Positions 1 to 7,989 of a stretch of 64,000 bases of DNA are shown piece after piece (position 1 is the first letter of the stretch; each line of letters opens with the position of its first letter). The translations under genes were made by a program, and so were the position numbers. This DNA is from RGIG8244 sp045592785. GTDB lineage: Bacteria > Verrucomicrobiota > Lentisphaeria > Victivallales > UBA1829. The stretch is from the NCBI GenBank assembly GCA_045592785.1, contig JAZNVL010000035.1, forward strand, positions 10,519-74,518, read 5' to 3'. The notes beneath the pieces were generated by a model. The model was not told where the DNA came from, searched no databases, and saw only the letters and a list, made by a program, of their open reading frames with translations.

Positions 1-1117
1 GATCGCCGCCCGCGGACTTCTGGCAGCCCCGGAATTCCGGAATGATGTGGCGGATATTCTGGTCCAGTTTGCCTCTTTTGCAGAAAAGGGTACGATCCCC
101 AATATGATCTCGGGGGGCAATGCTTCCAACCGGGATACCTCCGATGCGCCCTTATGGCTGTTCCGTGCGGTCGCCGATTATTGCAATGTGACCGGGTCCG
201 TGGATTTCCTTTCCCGCAAAGTGCGCGGAGAGGAGACCATGCTGGATATTCTTTCCTCCATCGCAGATTATATGATCTCCGGCGTTCCCAACGGGATCCG
301 CATGGATAAAGACTCCGGGCTGATATACAGTCCGCCCCATTTTACCTGGATGGACACCAATTATCCTGCGGGCACACCACGGGAGGGTTATCCCATTGAG
401 ATCCAGGCATTATGGTATTCCGCGCTGGCATTTCTGGGACAGCACGCCGCCACAAAGGAAGAACGGGAACAACGCAATGCGCTGGCGGAAAAAGTCCGTG
501 CATCCGTGCTGACCTTCTTCCGCAGCAGCGAACGCCGTTATCTTTCGGATTGTCTTCACGCCACCGCCGGAGTCCCGGCATCGGAAGCAGTCGCCGACGA
601 TCACCTGCGCCCCAATCAGCTGTTCGCCATTACGCTGGGCTTGATCGATGATCCCGTTGACCGCAAGAACATACTGGAAGCCACCCGTTGTCTGCTGATC
701 CCGGGGGCGATCCGCACTCTTGCCGATAAGGAAGTGAAGAAACTGCATCCCATCTACGGGAATAACGGGACATTGCTCAACGATCCGGCACATCCCTATC
801 AGGGGCGTTATGAAGGAGATGAAGACACCCGCCGGAAAGCGGCGTATCATAACGGCACGGCATGGCCCTGGGTGTTCCCTTCCTGGCCGGAAGCCTACTT
901 TATGACCTACGGACGTCCCGGACGCCGCACCGCGATCTCGGTCCTTTCCACCATGACTCTCCTCATGGATGGCGGGTGCATCACGCAATTGCCGGAGATC
1001 CTGGATGGCGACATACCCCACAAGCCCCGTGGCTGTGATGCCCAGGCGTGGTCCGTCACGGAATTTTATCGTGTATGGGCGATGCTGCATCACAAAACGA
1101 ATCAGGAGAAATCATAA
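1..1117 (+). CDS. Glycogen debranching enzyme, C-terminal part (5' truncated by window edge)
   Basis: The open frame runs in from the window edge without a start; the residues before the first GTG (47) read as RGLLAAPEF, which continues the protein, so the N-terminus lies outside. The sequence resembles the (alpha/alpha)6 GDE_C domain of amylo-alpha-1,6-glucosidases: NRDTSDAPLWLFRAV, the EIQALWYSAL helix, DDHLRPNQLFAI and the YHNGTAWPWV segment. Enzymes of this family hydrolyse the alpha-1,6 branch stub left during glycogen breakdown, in the cytoplasm. Its stop codon overlaps the start of the following ftsW/rodA-like gene by one base (TAATG), so the two are probably co-transcribed although their functions differ. 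Family assignment is firm; exact substrate is inferred. Confidence 0.85.
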   Translation, partial: IAARGLLAAPEFRNDVADILVQFASFAEKGTIPNMISGGNASNRDTSDAPLWLFRAVADYCNVTGSVDFLSRKVRGEETMLDILSSIADYMISGVPNGIRMDKDSGLIYSPPHFTWMDTNYPAGTPREGYPIEIQALWYSALAFLGQHAATKEEREQRNALAEKVRASVLTFFRSSERRYLSDCLHATAGVPASEAVADDHLRPNQLFAITLGLIDDPVDRKNILEATRCLLIPGAIRTLADKEVKKLHPIYGNNGTLLNDPAHPYQGRYEGDEDTRRKAAYHNGTAWPWVFPSWPEAYFMTYGRPGRRTAISVLSTMTLLMDGGCITQLPEILDGDIPHKPRGCDAQAWSVTEFYRVWAMLHHKTNQEKS

Positions 1118-2325
1118 TGGCAAAGAAACGCAGTACAAAAGAATCCGCCGCCCCGGTGGAACTGGAACGTCCGTACAGTTCTGCAATGCCGGAAGCGATC
1201 CTTCTGCTCTTTACCGCGGTCTCTATCATCTTTTTCGGACTTACGGTACTCTACTCCACATCCTTCGCGGTCCACGGAGTTTCCTTCTTCACCAAGCAGG
1301 TGATCTGGATGCTCGTGGGGAGTTGCGGCGCATTCGCAACCGTCGTATTGGGATACCGCTGGCTTTCCGATCACAGTTGGCTCTGGATGACCGGATGCAG
1401 TATCCTGCTTGTATGGGCAATGCTTTCCGCGCCGATCAAAGGGGCAAACCGCTGGGTCTCTGTCGCAGGCATGACCATTCAGCCCTCGGAATTTACGAAA
1501 GTGGCTCTGGTCCTTTTCCTTGCCTGGTTCCTTTCCAACCGGACAAGAGACATGGAAAATGCGCCGTTTCTCCGGGTATTGCTGCCGGTCGGACTGCTCT
1601 GCGGTCCGGTGATCCTGCTGGTCCTTCTCGGGAAAGACCTGGGGACGACCGCATTGCTGGTTGCGGTATTTTTTGCGGTTCTTTTTGTGGCGGGTCTCCG
1701 CCTGCGCTATATTCTGCCGTTTGTGCTTGTACTCCCCACGCTCGTATTCTTTCTGATCATGCAATACAACCCGGAACGCGCCTCCCGTCTGACCAGTTTT
1801 CTGGATCCGGAATCCTGTCAGATGGCAGATGGATATCAATTATGGAACTCCTTTCTGGCGTTGGGATCGGGCAACTGGCACGGGATCGGATTTACGGAAA
1901 GCCGTTTGAAATTGAAATATCTCCCGGAAGCCCATACGGACTTTATCCTTTCCATCGTAGGGGAGGAACTGGGATTCATTGCGGTCGGTTCGGTGATCAT
2001 GGCTTATCTGCTCTTTGCGTTCTTCGGGGTACGGATCGGCACAAAGGCCCGGACCCGGCAGGGGATGCTGGTGGCGTTCGGCATGGTGGCATTCATCACC
2101 ATGCAGGCGATTATCAATATGGGTGTGATCTGCGGCGCATTTCCAACGAAAGGGATGCCCGCCCCCATGATCTCTTATGGCGGCAGTACGCTGGTTTCCT
2201 GTATGCTGGCGGTCGGCTGTATTTTCAGCGTGGCTCTGGATAATTCCTATCCGAAATACGATGAACTGCTCCGGGAAAAATGGCTGGGCTGGCTCGACAA
2301 AAAGAAAAAGAAGAAAAAAGCCTGA
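1117..2325 (+). CDS. ftsW: FtsW/RodA/SpoVE (SEDS) family peptidoglycan glycosyltransferase
   Basis: A 402-residue multi-pass membrane protein of the SEDS family, which polymerises lipid II into glycan strands at the septum (FtsW) or side wall (RodA). Visible signatures are GANRWVSV followed by QPSEFTK near residue 110, GKDLGTTALL near 175, GEELGFIAVG near 285 and the PAPMISYGGSTL loop near 345. About ten hydrophobic segments are present and the C-terminus is a lysine-rich tail. I chose the ATG at 1117 because an AGGAG at 1104-1108 precedes it and it overlaps the upstream stop by one base; an upstream in-frame start inside the debranching gene is unlikely. FtsW is favoured over RodA from the GMPAP-SYGG region, but the choice is not certain. 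No mur genes are adjacent. Confidence 0.88.
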   Translation: MAKKRSTKESAAPVELERPYSSAMPEAILLLFTAVSIIFFGLTVLYSTSFAVHGVSFFTKQVIWMLVGSCGAFATVVLGYRWLSDHSWLWMTGCSILLVWAMLSAPIKGANRWVSVAGMTIQPSEFTKVALVLFLAWFLSNRTRDMENAPFLRVLLPVGLLCGPVILLVLLGKDLGTTALLVAVFFAVLFVAGLRLRYILPFVLVLPTLVFFLIMQYNPERASRLTSFLDPESCQMADGYQLWNSFLALGSGNWHGIGFTESRLKLKYLPEAHTDFILSIVGEELGFIAVGSVIMAYLLFAFFGVRIGTKARTRQGMLVAFGMVAFITMQAIINMGVICGAFPTKGMPAPMISYGGSTLVSCMLAVGCIFSVALDNSYPKYDELLREKWLGWLDKKKKKKKA

Positions 2326-2327
2326 TC

Positions 2328-2786
2328 TTACGCAAGTTCCATGATCACGATACGGGGATCATCCCGGAGGTCAGGCACAATCACTTCCGCCGCCGAAAAA
2401 CAGTAGATCTTCGCACCCGGTCTGCATAAGGCAAGATGTTTCTGCATGATCAGGTGTTCGGTCCGCCACACACCTGTGGTTGTCAACGGGACCTGAATAC
2501 AAATAACATCGGCGTACCGGATCAAGTTATCCAGTGGGACAAACGTTTCCGTGGAGAATGCAGAGAAATCGCATCCGCCCATCCCGTTTCCCCATTGAAT
2601 ATGCAGGGCATCACACAGCTCATCGGCATCTTCTGCACTCCGGGGCGGATCGCATAACATCACGCGCTGTCCACGCGCACGCAATGCAGTCAGGAGCGCG
2701 TTGCCGAATGCCCCGATCCCGACAAGGCCGGTGACCGCGTGGGCGGGGATATTATTTTGAATAAAAGAAGTAATCGAATCCATCAT
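2328..2786 (-). CDS. Stand-alone PdxB-like NAD-binding domain protein
   Basis: About 152 residues that match only the Rossmann part of D-2-hydroxyacid dehydrogenases, closest in feel to erythronate-4-phosphate dehydrogenase (PdxB). Visible are GLVGIGAFGNAL near residue 20, the RVMLCDPPR turn after beta-2, and ADVICIQVPLT. Full PdxB is near 380 residues, with a split catalytic domain that carries the active Arg/Glu/His; that domain is absent here. There is no neighbouring fragment and the frame is intact, so it looks like a maintained small protein rather than fresh decay. The start is set by the promoter at 2794-2822: the first ATG lies about 7 bases after the -10, so the message may be leaderless. 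Enzymatic function unknown; it may bind NAD or a ligand. Confidence 0.65.
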   Translation of the reverse strand: MMDSITSFIQNNIPAHAVTGLVGIGAFGNALLTALRARGQRVMLCDPPRSAEDADELCDALHIQWGNGMGGCDFSAFSTETFVPLDNLIRYADVICIQVPLTTTGVWRTEHLIMQKHLALCRPGAKIYCFSAAEVIVPDLRDDPRIVIMELA

Positions 2787-2793
2787 AGGGCGT

Positions 2794-2822
2794 AATATAC
2801 CGCGGGAAAGCGGAAAAATCAA
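2794..2822 (-). promoter_or_regulatory. Promoter of the PdxB-like gene
   Basis: Read on the minus strand: TTGATT at 2817-2822, 17-base spacer, TATATT at 2794-2799. The first ATG (2784-2786) begins 8 bases after the -10, about where transcription should start, implying a leaderless or nearly leaderless mRNA. Confidence 0.6.
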
Positions 2823-2842
2823 GAAAAAAAGGAGAAAAATAT

Positions 2843-2870
2843 TTGTATTTCAGGAATCAAGGTGTATGTT
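2843..2870 (+). promoter_or_regulatory. Promoter of the beta-mannosidase gene
   Basis: TTGTAT at 2843-2848, 16-base spacer, TATGTT at 2865-2870, about 30 bases before the ATG, with AAGGA shortly upstream of the start codon. Spacer length matches the other promoters in the window. Confidence 0.45.
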
Positions 2871-2900
2871 TCATTCAAAACCATACAAGGAATTTGAAAC

Positions 2901-5369
2901 ATGAAAAAAATCGAACTCGCTTCCACACAATGGAGCCTCTCCTGCAATAAGGAAGGCTTCGCACCCATCCCTGCCGCCCTCCCCGGCGACAATTACACTG
3001 CACTCCTCGATAACGGCATCATCAAAGATCCCAATATCGGACTGAATGAAGATGCCGCACAGTGGCCCAGAGAATACGACTGGACCTGGAAACGCACATT
3101 CCAGCTGTCCGCCGATGTCCTGACGGAAAAGCGGATCTGGCTGAACATCGATTCCCTTGATACCGTGGGCACGGTCCGCATCAACGGACAGGAAGCGGTG
3201 AAATCGGAAGACATGTTCCTGCGTGTCCGAAAAGACGTGAAAGAATTCCTGCGGGAAGGCGAAAATGAGATCGAGATCTTCATCCTCGCGCCCGAAAAAT
3301 ATATCGAAGAAGCAAAGAAAAATTTCCGGCTTTACATCTGGCCGGGTCCCGGCGATCCCTCCCACCACGTCAGCAATATCCGCCACATCCGCAAAGTACA
3401 GTGTCATGGCGGTTGGGACTGGGGTCTGTGTATTCCCGTCAGCGGCGTGAATGGTGACATCTCTCTGGGCGCCTCCGATGGTGCACGTCTGGAACACCTT
3501 CACACGGAACAGGTATTGCAGGATAACAAGGCGAAACTCACGGTGATTGCGGAGATCGACTCCATCTGCGCGTTGGAAAAAGAGATCGCCTGGACCTTCA
3601 ACGGCGAAACCAAACGGGTGAACGCATCGCTCGTTCCCGGAAAGAACACCGTCACCGCCGAATTCCTTGTGGAAAATCCGGCACTCTGGTATCCCAACGG
3701 ATACGGTGAACAGGCTCTTTATCCTCTGGTCACCGAGTTCGACGGCATCGTCAAAACGAAACGCATCGGATTCCGTACGGTGGAAAATATCCGTCAGCCG
3801 GACAGCAAGGGCGGGACCTCCTTCTTCTTCCGGGTGAACGGGATCGATATTTTTGCCAAAGGTGCCAACTGGATCCCGCTGGATTCCCGTCCCCAGACCT
3901 TCAGCCGGGAACGGTACGAACAATATGTCCGCGACTCCGTGGAAGTGGGCATGAACATGATCCGTGTATGGGGCGGGGGCTATTATGAAAACGAAGATTT
4001 CTATGATCTGTGTGATGAATACGGACTTCTGGTATGGCAGGACTTCATGTTTGCCTGCGCCGTCTACCGGGATGACCGCCCGTTCCTGGAACTCATTTCA
4101 CAGGAAGGCGAATACCAGATCAAACGTCTGAAAGATCATCCCTCCATCGCCCTCTGGTGCGGCGATAATGAGTGCGCCGGATATCATTTCTGGCTGCTGG
4201 AAGATCATAAACTCATCCCCTGGGTCATCGCGCATGACCGTGTCAACCGGACCATGGGCGAGCAGGTCTATCAGCATGACCGGAGCCGTTTGTACTGGCC
4301 CTCCTCCCCCGCCGCAATCCCGGAAGATGCCTCCGATGCCGAGAAGGAAGAAAAGGGCGACATCCATTACTGGGATGTGTGGCACGGCGGAAAAGGATTC
4401 GATGCCTACCAGAAGATCCTCCCCCGTTTCTGTTCCGAATTCGGTTATCAGTCGTTCCCCTGTCAGGATACCGTTGACCGGTTCCTGGATGGGATCCCCC
4501 ACCGGAACGTGACTGCCCCCACCATGGAATTCCATCAGCGGAACGGATCCGGAAACTCCAAGATCGTGGAGATGTTCACCCGGTATTTCCGTCAGCCGGA
4601 AGGCTTTGAGAACTTCATTTACCTCAGTCAGGTACAGCAGTCCGTGGCGATGAAAACGGGGATCGAATACTGGCGCAGCTGCAAGCCCATCTGCATGGGT
4701 ACACTCTATTGGCAGCTGAATGACAACTGGCCCGTCGCCTCCTGGTCCAGTATCGACTATTACGGCAACTGGAAACAGATGCACTATCATGCACGGCATT
4801 TCTTCGCCCCCGTGATCGTCACCGGGTTCCTCAATCAGGATAAACGCCTGGAAGTCCGTGCGGTGAGCGACGTCAACGCGCCCTTCAACGGCAAGGCGAA
4901 ACTGGAACTCTTCGACTTCTCCGGGAATCTCCTGCAGACGAAAGAATTGGATGTGGAACTCAATGCCATGGAAGCAAAAGCGATCCTCTGCTGTGAAGTC
5001 AAAGAGTTCACAGCAGATCCTGCGGCAGCATTCCTCCATGTGACCATCACTGGCACTGCGGACGGCAGAGAATACGCCAACGAAAATGATATTTTCTTTA
5101 CGGAATACAAGAAGTGTGAACTGGAAGACGGCGCGATCACGGCAAAGATCATCTCCGCAAATGAGATCGAACTTTCCGCATCCAAGCCAGCGTTCTTCGT
5201 CTTCGCGGAATTCCGCGGAACAAGGACCATCTTCAGCGACAACAGCGTGACTCTGCTCCCCGGCAGACCGCGCCGGATCACATTCCGTCAGGATGCACCG
5301 CAGGATATTGCGGCATTGGAACAGTCACTGGAAGTCCGGGATCTGTACCGTTCGTACAACCGGATCTGA
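2901..5369 (+). CDS. Beta-mannosidase, glycoside hydrolase family 2
   Basis: An 822-residue GH2 enzyme that removes terminal beta-mannose from oligosaccharides. The order is N-terminal jelly-roll (PAALPGDNY, WTWKRTF), Ig-like domain, then the TIM barrel starting near residue 310 (FAKGANWIPLDS). RVWGGGYYENEDFYDLCDEYG and QDFMFACAVY are typical of beta-mannosidases. The acid/base is E424 in WCGDNEC, and the nucleophile is E513 in FCSEFGYQSFP; GTLYWQLNDNWPV follows near 600. There is no signal peptide, so action is probably cytoplasmic on imported manno-oligosaccharides such as N-glycan cores. It stands alone with its own promoter and is followed by a hairpin shared with the convergent rsmG. Confidence 0.9.
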   Translation: MKKIELASTQWSLSCNKEGFAPIPAALPGDNYTALLDNGIIKDPNIGLNEDAAQWPREYDWTWKRTFQLSADVLTEKRIWLNIDSLDTVGTVRINGQEAVKSEDMFLRVRKDVKEFLREGENEIEIFILAPEKYIEEAKKNFRLYIWPGPGDPSHHVSNIRHIRKVQCHGGWDWGLCIPVSGVNGDISLGASDGARLEHLHTEQVLQDNKAKLTVIAEIDSICALEKEIAWTFNGETKRVNASLVPGKNTVTAEFLVENPALWYPNGYGEQALYPLVTEFDGIVKTKRIGFRTVENIRQPDSKGGTSFFFRVNGIDIFAKGANWIPLDSRPQTFSRERYEQYVRDSVEVGMNMIRVWGGGYYENEDFYDLCDEYGLLVWQDFMFACAVYRDDRPFLELISQEGEYQIKRLKDHPSIALWCGDNECAGYHFWLLEDHKLIPWVIAHDRVNRTMGEQVYQHDRSRLYWPSSPAAIPEDASDAEKEEKGDIHYWDVWHGGKGFDAYQKILPRFCSEFGYQSFPCQDTVDRFLDGIPHRNVTAPTMEFHQRNGSGNSKIVEMFTRYFRQPEGFENFIYLSQVQQSVAMKTGIEYWRSCKPICMGTLYWQLNDNWPVASWSSIDYYGNWKQMHYHARHFFAPVIVTGFLNQDKRLEVRAVSDVNAPFNGKAKLELFDFSGNLLQTKELDVELNAMEAKAILCCEVKEFTADPAAAFLHVTITGTADGREYANENDIFFTEYKKCELEDGAITAKIISANEIELSASKPAFFVFAEFRGTRTIFSDNSVTLLPGRPRRITFRQDAPQDIAALEQSLEVRDLYRSYNRI

Positions 5370-5377
5370 ATGAAAGA

Positions 5378-5407
5378 ACGCCGGTGATGAGAAAACATCA
5401 CCGGTGT
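5378..5407. terminator. Hairpin between convergent beta-mannosidase and rsmG
   Basis: A 12-position stem (5378-5389 with 5396-5407, one G-T pair) closes a six-base AGAAAA loop. It lies just after the mannosidase stop and contains the last codons of rsmG. T-tracts are weak on both sides, so it may act as an RNA-stabilising or partial terminator. Confidence 0.5.
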
Positions 5408-6081
5408 TTCGGAAGATTCTCCAGGATCATAAACATCCGTTTTCCCGCATCGGCAGGCAGAGAAAACTCTTCGGTCAGGGAATAACGGATCCTTTTTTTG
5501 CGCAGTAAATGCGTTTCCGGTTCCGCCTGGGATTCCGTACGGTAAATCAGAAGACGTCCTTCCGGCACCAGCAGACCCGCGGCTTCGGATGCCAGAGTCA
5601 GCGCATCGGAAACCGCCCGCGCTGTCACATAATCAAAGGCCTCCTGATACGGGTCTTTCCGCCCCAGTTCATTGGCTCTTCCGTGGACGGTATGCAGGTT
5701 TTTCAAAGAAAGCAGATCCGCAGTTTCCTGCACAAAAAGAATCTTTTTCCGGGTGGAATCCATGGCAAGGACCGAGAGATCCGGCAATGCCGCCGCCAGG
5801 ATCACAGAGGGGATCCCCGCACCGCATCCCAGATCGCACAGATCGCCCCCGCCTTCCAGATCCGGGATCGCACGCAGAATGGAAAGTGCATCACAAACGT
5901 GTTTGGACCAGAACGATTCCGGCGGGATCCGGGTCAGGTTCAGCGTTTCATTGGTCTTGTAAAGGTACGCTCCGTACATGGCACAACGGCGGAAAAACGT
6001 CTCATCCGCACCGGGCAGACAGGACAACAGAAATTCACGTTCCTCCTCGGTGGGAGCGATAAAGTCATACATCATATTCAT
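5398..6081 (-). CDS. rsmG: 16S rRNA (guanine-N7) methyltransferase RsmG
   Basis: A 227-residue class I SAM methyltransferase of the GidB/RsmG family, which methylates N7 of G527 in 16S rRNA. LNLTR (the conserved N-terminal signature) comes before DLGCGAGIPSVILA, the SAM-binding loop, and MDSTRKKILF; the later FDYVTARAV matches the family's conserved (V/A)TARAV block. I set the start at MNMMYDF (6081), two bases after the stop of the upstream membrane-protein gene, with GGTGTGA as the likely ribosome site; longer in-frame starts run through that gene and encode no recognisable sequence. It is usually found with gidA/parA elsewhere, but here it is the last gene downstream of the Tad-like operon. 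Confidence 0.9.
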   Translation of the reverse strand: MNMMYDFIAPTEEEREFLLSCLPGADETFFRRCAMYGAYLYKTNETLNLTRIPPESFWSKHVCDALSILRAIPDLEGGGDLCDLGCGAGIPSVILAAALPDLSVLAMDSTRKKILFVQETADLLSLKNLHTVHGRANELGRKDPYQEAFDYVTARAVSDALTLASEAAGLLVPEGRLLIYRTESQAEPETHLLRKKRIRYSLTEEFSLPADAGKRMFMILENLPKHR

Positions 6082-6083
6082 AG

Positions 6084-6653
6084 TCACACCAGAGTTGCGA
6101 TCAGCATGGCAACGGCAGAAAGGGCAAGCACTGCCAGATACCCGCAGGTCCCGTAACGGACCGCCTTTTTCCGGAAAAGAAACCGGATCCAATCCCGCAG
6201 ATAATAGGGTTTTGCACTGATGACGATCCCGATCACGCCCATCATCATGAGGAGCAGAGCAAAGACAGCAGAAACCGGGTACACGTTGGCGGCGAAGGCT
6301 TCTTTGAGCAGAAAATGCGCCAGCAGGATCAGGAATCCGGCAAATGCCCGGGAGAACAGATAATCCAGGTACACGATGCAGAGGATCGCAGCCACGATCG
6401 CCAGCGGATAAAGCAAAGGCTGCAGAAAGGAATTCGGATCCAGGATCGGACGCAAGTTGGGAATACACCACAGAATGACAATGACCGCAAGGACTGCACC
6501 CGGCTTTTTCCAGCGCGGGACTTTTTCCCAGACGGAAAGACGTTGTTCATCCCGGCAAAGGATGGGGAAAAGTACAGCACCGGCAAGTGCAGCAAGGGCA
6601 AACGCGGCAAGGCTTATTTGAAACAACAACAGCATGACTCTATCATTCCTCAT
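6084..6653 (-). CDS. Hypothetical integral membrane protein
   Basis: A 189-residue protein with about five hydrophobic segments (near residues 6-28, 50-68, 78-100, 104-145 and 168-188) separated by short basic loops such as CRDEQR and FRKKAVRY. I recognise no family or catalytic motif. It overlaps the upstream PEGA lipoprotein gene by 11 bases and lies 2 bases before rsmG, so it should be translated from the Tad-operon transcript. Positional association suggests an envelope role, possibly as a membrane partner of the PEGA/FHA proteins, but the sequence itself does not show this. Confidence 0.6.
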   Translation of the reverse strand: MRNDRVMLLLFQISLAAFALAALAGAVLFPILCRDEQRLSVWEKVPRWKKPGAVLAVIVILWCIPNLRPILDPNSFLQPLLYPLAIVAAILCIVYLDYLFSRAFAGFLILLAHFLLKEAFAANVYPVSAVFALLLMMMGVIGIVISAKPYYLRDWIRFLFRKKAVRYGTCGYLAVLALSAVAMLIATLV

Positions 6654-7989
6654 CCGGAAGGAGGATCAGCTCCTTGATTTCTTTTTTGGGATAATTACTG
6701 GACACACCCTTCTTGGGTTCGAAACGGATGGGATCCTGTTTGAGATCACGAACACGCCCGATCCTGCGCCAGCCGCGGACATGGACCAGTTCCACATTGG
6801 GGATCCAGAGCTCCAGATTCTTCTTGAACCGGAAGGTTTTGAGCTTCCTGACCTGGAACTTGAAGGCCCGGCGGGGATCCGGTTTCGCACGTTTGTGATA
6901 AAGTTCAAGAGTATGTTCCCCCTGTTCGAGATCATTGACTGTAAACACCTTGGAAATATTCGGGTTATCCGGATCCACTTCCGTTTTTCCCACTTCCTTT
7001 CCATCAATATACACGGTGATCCCGGCAGGTTCCGTCACAAACTGAACCGCACCCATTTCGCTGGAAAGGGTCAGGTCCATGTTGTAGTTATTGCCCGGAG
7101 CCATGGTGATCTCACGCTCTTCGTTCCCGTATTTTTCTTTTGAAACAAAGACTTTATACTTGCCCGGCGTTGTGGTCTGGAAGGTATAGGGTGTCACGCC
7201 GTATTCCTTGCCGTTGACTTTCACAACAGCACCCGACGGTTTGGATGTGATGACCAGCGGGATCGGCAGCAATTCCATGGTGGCTTTCAGGGAATACGAC
7301 CCTTTACGTTCCACTTCGATATTGGTCACATAAGGCTTGTATCCATTCTTTTCCACACGGATTTCGTGCATCCCCTGTTCCAGTTCATCCCGGAACGGCG
7401 TCATGCCGCGGGGCTTGCCGTCAATAACGATGGTGGCATCCGCCAGTTCACATTCGATCATGACGATCCCGGTGTTCCGGATCAGATCGGTATGGCTGGA
7501 AAAGGGGCGGTCCGTATTGACTTCCCAGTTGATTTCCTGGGGCAGACAGCCGGGCATCTGCAAACGGGCGGAATGTCTCCCCCATGCAAGCCCGGTCAGA
7601 ACACAGGGAGTGATCCCCATATCACGTCCGTCCTTGATGACTTTCGCGCCGGCAGGTGTACTGGTGATGACCGCCACCGAAGTGATGGGACGGAGCCGGA
7701 CTTCTTCCAAAGTATCCCGTCCGGCTTCCACGGTGACCGCACGCCATTCCGGATAATATCCGTCTTTTTCGAATTTAACAACATACATACCGGGGCGCAC
7801 CGGATTGGTCGTCCGGGGTGTGACGCCCACATCCTTCCCCTGTATATTGATTTTCACATCTTCCGGAATGGCTTGGAGAGTCATGGTCCCCTTCCCTGCG
7901 TTGGCATTACCCGCGGAACTTTTTCCGCATCCGAAGGAGAAGAGAGCGAGGAGCATAATGCTCAAAGAAAGCGTAGTCATATATTTCAT
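6643..7989 (-). CDS. PEGA-repeat lipoprotein
   Basis: A 448-residue exported protein whose N-terminus (MKYMTTLSLSIMLLALFSFGC) looks like a lipoprotein signal with Cys21 as the lipidation site, although Phe at -2 is unusual. At least five PEGA-type beta repeats follow, beginning near residues 36, 107, 178, 245 and 315, with phrases such as GKDVGVTP, GRDMGITP, GKPRGMTP and GKEYGVTP. PEGA domains are small sandwich modules of surface and S-layer-linked proteins. The gene overlaps the upstream FHA gene by four bases (ATGA), so the two are translationally coupled in the Tad-like operon. It may anchor or recognise envelope structures for that machine; this is inference. Confidence 0.75.
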   Translation of the reverse strand: MKYMTTLSLSIMLLALFSFGCGKSSAGNANAGKGTMTLQAIPEDVKINIQGKDVGVTPRTTNPVRPGMYVVKFEKDGYYPEWRAVTVEAGRDTLEEVRLRPITSVAVITSTPAGAKVIKDGRDMGITPCVLTGLAWGRHSARLQMPGCLPQEINWEVNTDRPFSSHTDLIRNTGIVMIECELADATIVIDGKPRGMTPFRDELEQGMHEIRVEKNGYKPYVTNIEVERKGSYSLKATMELLPIPLVITSKPSGAVVKVNGKEYGVTPYTFQTTTPGKYKVFVSKEKYGNEEREITMAPGNNYNMDLTLSSEMGAVQFVTEPAGITVYIDGKEVGKTEVDPDNPNISKVFTVNDLEQGEHTLELYHKRAKPDPRRAFKFQVRKLKTFRFKKNLELWIPNVELVHVRGWRRIGRVRDLKQDPIRFEPKKGVSSNYPKKEIKELILLPDEE

